A DNA stretch of 64,000 nucleotides from Bryoerythrophyllum caledonicum. Taxonomy: Eukaryota; Streptophyta; Bryopsida; Pottiales; Pottiaceae. The stretch covers positions 17,736,990-17,800,989 of the forward strand of contig OZ020518.1 in the NCBI GenBank assembly GCA_963971425.1, written 5' to 3'. The notes below the pieces were generated by a model. That model saw only the letters and a program-made list of their open reading frames with translations. It did not search any database and was not told the origin of the DNA. Below, in pieces: positions 58,518 through 64,000 of this stretch. Position 1 is the first letter of the stretch. Each line of letters opens with the position of its first letter. A program made the translations under genes and the position numbers.

Positions 58518-61247
58518 GTGGGCGTTGGGTTGACCGAGGAGGAGATGGTGAAATACAAAGCATTAGTGGTCGAGTTTGGGGACATTTTTGCGTGGTCATA
58601 CAAAGACCTCAAGGGCATTCCCCCGGCGGTAACACAACATCACATCCCCCTTCTCCCAGGCACTACTCCCATTAGACAAAAGGAGCGGCGTATGAATCCT
58701 AACCTACAGCTCATTGTCAAGGCCGAATTGGAGAAGCTCCTCCAAGCGGGGTTCATTAAACCCGTAGAGATATCCGATTGGGTATCCCCCATGGTGTTGG
58801 TTAAAAAGAAAAACGGGAAGCTACGGGTGTGCATTGACTATAGGAAACTCAACCATCACACCCAAAAAGACCACTTCCCCTTGCCATTTATCAACACCAT
58901 CTTGGAGAAGGTAGGTGGTCATGATCTTTATACGTTTATGGATGGCTACTCGGGCTACAATCAAATCTCCATTGCCCCAGAAGACTATCACAAGACCGCC
59001 TTCACTACCCCATGGGGCACGTTCATCTATTTGGTCATGCCTTTTGGGCTTTGTAATGCCCCTTCCGCATTTCAGAGGGCCATGACTTATGCCTTCTCAG
59101 ATCTCTTGCATAAATCCATGACCGTCTTCATTGATGACTTTAGCACCCAGTCCACGAAGGACAACCACCTCACGTGCGTGAGACAAAGTTTTGAACGGTG
59201 TAGGCGCACCGGTATTGCCCTCAATCCCGAGAAAATCTTCCTTGCCGTAGAACGGGGAGTCTTGCTAGGGTTCGTGGTATCCAAGGATGGTCGAGAGCCG
59301 GATCCCGATAAAATGAAGGTTATCGTGGAGTTACACCCCCCCACGAATGTCAAGGAGATACAAAAAACCCTAGAACACATAGGGTGGTACCGGGAGGTTA
59401 TCCATGACTATGCCGCGAAGGCCATGCCCATCACTAGGCTTATCCAAAAGAACGTAAGGTTCGAGTGGACTCCCCATTGCCAAGAGGCCTTCGACGTCTT
59501 GAAGGGGGAATTAACCACTTACCCGGTTTTGAGGCCCCCGAATTGGGAATTGCCCTTCCACGTCTTTTGTGATGCCTCGGCGATGGCTGTGGGAAGCACA
59601 TTGTGCCAACCGGTGGGCCTTAATGGCAAAGACCACCCCATTGCTTTTGCAAGTAGGCAATTAAACCCCGCCAAAAAGAACTATACCACCACCGAACATG
59701 AGTGCTTGGCAATGGTCTTTTCGGTCAAGAAGTTTCGCCACTACTTGTTACTCAACCCCGTAGTGTTCTACGTGGATCACATGGCCATCAAATACCTTGT
59801 CAACAAGGTGGACTTGAGTGGTCGTTTAGCGAGGTGGGTCTTACTTTTAGAGGAGTTTGACTACACGGTGGAATACCGCCCGGGGCGGATGCACCTTCAA
59901 GCGGATCACCTCTCACGCCTCTCAGAGGAACCCGGTATTGTCCCCATTGATGAGGCCTTGATAGACGAGGACTTGTTCAAAGTATCCTCCATTCCTTCAT
60001 GGTACAATCTGGTGGCCGAATTCCTCACCACCCACCTTCTACCGGACTCATTGTCCAAAAACGAGCGTCGAAAGGTTCGCCTCCATAGCCGCCACTTTAC
60101 CATAGTAGAGGGCAAACTGTACCGCCGGGGGGTGGACGGCTTGCTACGTCGATGTGTGACGTCCGTGGAAATTCCCACGATCCTCTCAGCCTGCCATGAC
60201 AGTGCGTGTGGAGGACACTTCTCTGGGACCTTGACGGCCCAAAAAGTCCTTCGCGCGGATTATTATTGGCCCACGTTATTCCAAGACGCCCATGAGTACA
60301 CCAAGCGATGCGACGCTTGTCAACGGTATGCCCGAAATGACCTTCGAATGAGCATGCCACTACGAGTATCCTTGCCCTTGGTCCCATTCGAGAAGTGGGG
60401 TATTGATTATGTGGGGGAAGTGCACCCGAGCTCTTCCAGTGGGATGAAGCACATTGTGGTGGCAACCGAGTATCTCACCAAGTGGGCCGAGGCTCGAGCC
60501 GTGAAAACGAATGATGCTAATCATGCGGCCAAATTTTTGTTCGAGCAAATCATTACCCGGTTCGGATGTCCCAAAATCCTCATTAGTGATAGGGGGAAGC
60601 ATTTTTTGAACGAGGTGATCGAAGCCATGACCAACCGGTTCAAGATCAATCATCGTAAGACCACTCCTTACCACCCTCAAACCAATGGGCACACCGAACG
60701 GGTCAACCAAACCCTCGTAAACATCTTGAGGAAAACGGTCACCGATTCCAAGAGGGATTGGGACACGAAACTCCCCGCCGCGTTATGGGCTTACCGAACC
60801 ACGTTCAAAGTGACCATCCATGCTACTCCCTTCTCATTGGTGTATGGCATTGAAGCCATTTTACCCATCGAGTTCAAGATCCCCTCTCTGCGAGTGGCCG
60901 TGACCGAACGATGGTCCATGGCCACGTCCTTAGCCGATCGGTTAGAACGATTGGAGGAGCTCGACGAGATGCGCCGGTGGAGCGTCCAAAACATGGAAGC
61001 CATCCAACGAAGGAGGAAGATTGCCTTCGACAAACGGAACAAGGTCCGGTCATTGAGACCGGGAATGCTAGTCCTCCTTCAAGACGCGAGGAGATTGGAT
61101 TTTCCAGGGAAGTTTGATGCTTTGTGGTTGGGACCCTATCTCGTGAAGGAGGTCTTTCCCAACAACTCCGTTCAACTTCAAACCCTAAACGGCGAGGATT
61201 TCCCCACGCGAACATCGGGCAACCGATGCAAAGAGTACAAGGTGTGA
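58518..61247 (+). CDS. gypsy pol: reverse transcriptase, RNase H, integrase
   Basis: 909 codons without a stop, entered directly after TAG 58515, so the ORF has no natural start of its own (GTG 58518 is only the first codon after the stop). RT: LQAGFIKPVEISDWVSPMV, KLRVCIDYRKLN, VMPFGLCNAPSAFQRAM, active site FIDDFS (Asp codons 59133 and 59136). RNase H: FCDASAMAVG, TTEHECLAMVFSVKKFRHYL, LQADHLSRL. Integrase: HHCC finger ending CDACQRYA (~60320), then catalytic Asp (GIDYVGE, 60405), Asp (LISDRGKHF, 60588) and Glu (TNGHTERVN, 60696), exact D,D(35)E spacing. The C-terminal tail (LRPGMLVLLQDARRLDFPGKF, GPYLVKEVFPNNSVQLQTLNG) lacks a chromodomain. All catalytic residues are intact, in contrast to gag-pro. 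Confidence 0.93.
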   Translation: MGVGLTEEEMVKYKALVVEFGDIFAWSYKDLKGIPPAVTQHHIPLLPGTTPIRQKERRMNPNLQLIVKAELEKLLQAGFIKPVEISDWVSPMVLVKKKNGKLRVCIDYRKLNHHTQKDHFPLPFINTILEKVGGHDLYTFMDGYSGYNQISIAPEDYHKTAFTTPWGTFIYLVMPFGLCNAPSAFQRAMTYAFSDLLHKSMTVFIDDFSTQSTKDNHLTCVRQSFERCRRTGIALNPEKIFLAVERGVLLGFVVSKDGREPDPDKMKVIVELHPPTNVKEIQKTLEHIGWYREVIHDYAAKAMPITRLIQKNVRFEWTPHCQEAFDVLKGELTTYPVLRPPNWELPFHVFCDASAMAVGSTLCQPVGLNGKDHPIAFASRQLNPAKKNYTTTEHECLAMVFSVKKFRHYLLLNPVVFYVDHMAIKYLVNKVDLSGRLARWVLLLEEFDYTVEYRPGRMHLQADHLSRLSEEPGIVPIDEALIDEDLFKVSSIPSWYNLVAEFLTTHLLPDSLSKNERRKVRLHSRHFTIVEGKLYRRGVDGLLRRCVTSVEIPTILSACHDSACGGHFSGTLTAQKVLRADYYWPTLFQDAHEYTKRCDACQRYARNDLRMSMPLRVSLPLVPFEKWGIDYVGEVHPSSSSGMKHIVVATEYLTKWAEARAVKTNDANHAAKFLFEQIITRFGCPKILISDRGKHFLNEVIEAMTNRFKINHRKTTPYHPQTNGHTERVNQTLVNILRKTVTDSKRDWDTKLPAALWAYRTTFKVTIHATPFSLVYGIEAILPIEFKIPSLRVAVTERWSMATSLADRLERLEELDEMRRWSVQNMEAIQRRRKIAFDKRNKVRSLRPGMLVLLQDARRLDFPGKFDALWLGPYLVKEVFPNNSVQLQTLNGEDFPTRTSGNRCKEYKV

Positions 61248-61428
61248 TTTGTTCACGACCTTCACAAGTGGACCTCCACATTTTGGTACTGCCATGGGTC
61301 ATTCGAACACAAAAAAAAACAAAAAATAAATAAATAAATAAATAAATAATAATAATAGAATTTGACCGTGTGCCCATGAACAAGAGTGGGTTCTCTGCCT
61401 CTTCGAGTTGTCCCGGATGGCCACCATG
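61248..61428 (+). other. Region between pol and 3' LTR
   Basis: Contains A-rich runs and (AAAT)n / (AAT)n at 61312-61358. No polypurine tract abuts the 3' LTR: the last bases are gatggccaccatg. The nearest purine-rich run is gaacaagagtggg (~61378-61390). Confidence 0.6.
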
Positions 61429-64000
61429 TGTGAGCCGCAAAAACGGCTCACGGTGATGAATGGACCTCACGTCGGGTCCATTAAGGTTAATGAGTGGTGA
61501 AAATGGATTATCCCATGGACTAGCTCGTGGTTTGTTGATTAAAATGGCCAAGTGGTCTTTCCCCTCACTAAAAGAAGAGCCATTTATGGGCAATCGCGGA
61601 ATTTATGTAGTTAGCCAAAGAGGAAGAAAAAAAAAAGGAATAAACCAGAAAAGAAAAGCAAAGAGAGAAGGGAAAAAAGACAAAAGAAAATTAGAAAAGA
61701 ATTAAAATGAGTAGTGGTGGAAAAGAATTTACCTCCTATCGAGTTGTAGACCGTATTCGGTCACGATGAAGAAATCACAAAACCAAAAAAAGGAGGATGG
61801 TGAGGAGGAAAGAAAAAAGAATGGGGCGTTAAAAGCCCTTAAAAAAAATAGTCAAAAGGGTCCAAAAAGAAGTGGAAAAGAATCCTCATCAATCACTAAG
61901 CAAATTAGGAATTACCCCAAGCAAGGGGAATTCAACTTAGGTAGGTTAAATTAGATTTTTGCACCTTTGAAAATTAGCTAATAGCTCACTTATTGAGATC
62001 ATGCGCACCCATGTGGCTTGGAGTTAATGTTTAGATCTAGATATTCCTTGGTTAGTGGGACACCCACTCTTGTTAAATGCAAGGGTGGCACGGAATTAGT
62101 AGTGATAGGGTTAGTAGGGTTGTAAGAGGGAAGCCATTTATGGAAGGAGGCCAAAGGCGGCAGGGAACGTCTTTGGGAACTCAAGGAGAGCAAAAGTTGG
62201 AGGGGGTTACCCCCTGGAGAGGTCGCATTATTTTTTTGGGGGGGTGTGTGTGTGCGTGTAGGAGGAGAGACTGATGTTGGGTAGGAGGGAGACTGATGTG
62301 GTGTAGGAGGAGAGACTAAATTAGAGTAGGAGCTGAAGACGATCAAGAGCACGAAGAAGAGTAGGAGCTGAAGACGATCAAGAGCACGAAGAAGAGTAGG
62401 AGCTGGAGACGATCAAGACCACGAGGAACAAGACGATCAAGAGCACGAAGAAGAGTAGGAGCTGAAGACGATCAAGAGCACGAAAAAGAGCAGGAGTTGG
62501 AGACGATCAAGACCACGAGGAACAAGACGATCAAGAGCACGAGGAACAAGACGATCAAGAGCACGAAGAAGAGCAGGAGCTGGAGACGATCAAGAGCACG
62601 AGGAACAAGACGATCAAGAGCACGAAGAAGAGCAGGAGCTGGAGACGATCAAGACCACGAGGAACAAGACGATCAAGAGCACGAAGAAGAGCAGGAGCTG
62701 GAGACGATCAAGACCACGAGGAACAAGACGATCAAGAGCACGAAGAAGAGCAGGAGCTGGAGACGATCAAGACCACGAGGAACAAGACGATCAAGAGTAC
62801 GAAGAAGAGCAGGAGCTGGAGACGATCAAGACCACGAGGAAGAGTAGGAGCTGAAGACGATCAAGACCACGAGGAACAAGAAGATCAAGAGCACGAAGAA
62901 GAGAAGGAGCTGGAGACGATCAAGACCACGAGGAACAAGATGATCAAGAGCACGAAGAAGAGCAGGAGCTGGAGACGATCAAGACCACGAGGAACAAGAC
63001 GATCAAGAGCACGAAGAAGAGCAAGAGCTGGAGACGATCAAGACCACGAGGAACAAGACGAGCAAGAGCACGAAGAAGAGTAGGAGCTGGAGACGATCAA
63101 GACCACGAGGAACAAGACGATCAAGAGCACGAAGAAGAGTAGGAGCTGAAGACGATCAAGACCACGAGGAAGAAGACGATCAAGACCACGAGGAACAAGA
63201 CGATCAAGAGCACGAAGAAGAGAGCCGCAACTGAAGGAAGGAGGGTGAATCGAATCAACCAGGGAGCCTCTTCTCACCCCCCCCCCCCCCCCGGCTAGTA
63301 GTAAATTCCTTATGCAGTAAGGAACCCTAATTTTTTTCTAAATACTAAAACCACGCGGAAGCGCTGCCAATTTTTTGCTAGAATTAGGGTTTGCTTCACA
63401 CTCAACTAATCAACCGGATAAAGGGTCATTAGTAAGAAAGAAAAAATCAGCTGGAGGTTCATCTGTACCAAGGTTGAAGTGGGTTCTCATGTGAATGGAT
63501 GTGGTGTATGTATGGAGATGTGGTGCATGACCTTGACTAAAGTCATATGTTGAAGGTGCACTGTTGGTCGCTGGCGGTGAGGTTCAGGGTCGAGTCAAAT
63601 GACCAATTGAATGCTGCCATCATGTTAAGCACAAAAAACTAATAAGAATAAAAAAAACAAACACAAGAATCGGAGTTAGAGGCAAAGAGATAATTAGAAT
63701 CATAATCCTGTAAGAAATAGGGAAGCCTGTCTGCTGCCGACTGGTTCCAGGGTCACACCTAAGCCTGAACCTAATCACTAAGGGTCTAACCAAGTTTGGA
63801 ACGTTGAATTGAACCCTTAAGAGCTGAAAAAATTGCATTCGGAGCCCTAGAACAAAAGTTACACTCGTTCAAAGGTAGGGTCAATTAAAAGGTTGAATTG
63901 AGTCACCACCTCACTAATCAACCACAAGGAACCTAAAGGGGATGAGATGTGTCACCATGGTTCTATGAGTTGTAAATAAATGGGCTGAAGATGGGTTGCA
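61429..64000 (+). repeat. 3' LTR (truncated by the window end)
   Basis: Matches the 5' LTR from tgtgagcc onward. Differences seen are G/A at ~61507, G/A at ~61779, one A fewer at ~61787, three fewer minisatellite units, seven more C's at ~63278-63293, C/T at ~63308 and one extra T. About 75 bp should remain beyond 64000. Confidence 0.95.
62326..63224. repeat. 59-bp minisatellite inside the 3' LTR
   Basis: Same unit as at 51775-52850. The array is 176-177 bp shorter, i.e. three units fewer, so copy number changed after insertion or during reverse transcription. Confidence 0.95.

Larger units (their letters stand above)
50878..64000 (+). mobile_element. Ty3/gypsy LTR retrotransposon with giant repeat-bearing LTRs
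   Basis: 5' LTR 50878-53694, internal region 53695-61428, 3' LTR from 61429 past the window end (expected end ~64075). The LTRs start tgtgagcc and end ggctcaca. The gene order gag, protease, RT, RNase H, integrase defines Ty3/gypsy. The C-terminal tail after integrase has no chromodomain, and FIDDFS at the RT active site suggests the Athila/Tat side of the tree (inference). The LTRs differ by only about three substitutions outside repeats and homopolymers, so insertion was recent. It inserted into the right arm of the compound inverted-repeat element; the likely 5-bp target duplication is ccagg (50873-50877). Confidence 0.93.

Overview
This is a transposon-dominated, gene-poor stretch of a plant nuclear genome. 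The evidence is one spliced, GC-rich gene with a 75-bp GT-AG intron that resembles a domesticated hAT family of land plants, a non-chromodomain Ty3/gypsy element, small TIR elements with TAA target duplications, and very large amounts of decayed intergenic sequence. I infer a streptophyte, probably a non-flowering land plant, but the species cannot be read from the sequence. Bacterial signals (operons, Shine-Dalgarno sites, CRISPR) are absent.

Layout. (1) About 1-10.9 kb is a large LINE on the + strand. It has a broken ORF1 (RRM-like segment plus coiled coil), a ~717-bp (AAC)n tract, a 2A-type ribosome-skipping motif (GDIETNPGP), and a >2000-codon ORF2 with an APE endonuclease, reverse transcriptase, RNase H, CCHH-type finger and what looks like a second, PD-(D/E)XK endonuclease at the C-terminus. 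(2) 10.7-13.4 kb holds inverted repeats, a MITE-like element and a cluster of ACACTAA motifs. (3) 13.4-20.65 kb is bounded by ~75-bp inverted repeats. It contains a large palindrome built from degenerate ~65-bp units and a decayed ORF, and may be an old foldback-like DNA transposon. (4) 20.65-24.5 kb is AT-rich debris with one MITE. (5) 25.9-28.2 kb is the only convincing host gene, a BED-finger/hAT-derived protein of about 748 residues. (6) 28.2-37.6 kb holds a 279-bp tandem array, a second MITE and copies of a dispersed repeat. (7) 37.6-38.95 kb is a gypsy remnant on the minus strand. (8) 41.7-42.5 kb is a 270-codon ORF with a possible BAH-like fold. (9) 44.0-46.0 kb is a decayed minus-strand gag-like gene. 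(10) 48.5-50.88 kb is a compound inverted-repeat element with GC-rich minisatellites, a tandem array of perfect hairpins and a 200-N gap. (11) 50.88 kb to the window end is a Ty3/gypsy element with ~2.8-kb LTRs that carry a 59-bp minisatellite; its 3' LTR runs off the window by about 75 bp.

Themes. The + strand coding regions of the mobile elements are interrupted mainly by TAG, and by TGA or TAA at positions where CAG, CGA or CAA would restore sense, the pattern expected from deamination of methylated cytosine. The gypsy element is odd because its LTRs are nearly identical (young) while gag-pro carries several stops. Nested insertion is visible: the gypsy 5' LTR begins exactly at the end of the right inverted repeat of the 48.5-kb element, which predicts the sequence just beyond the window.
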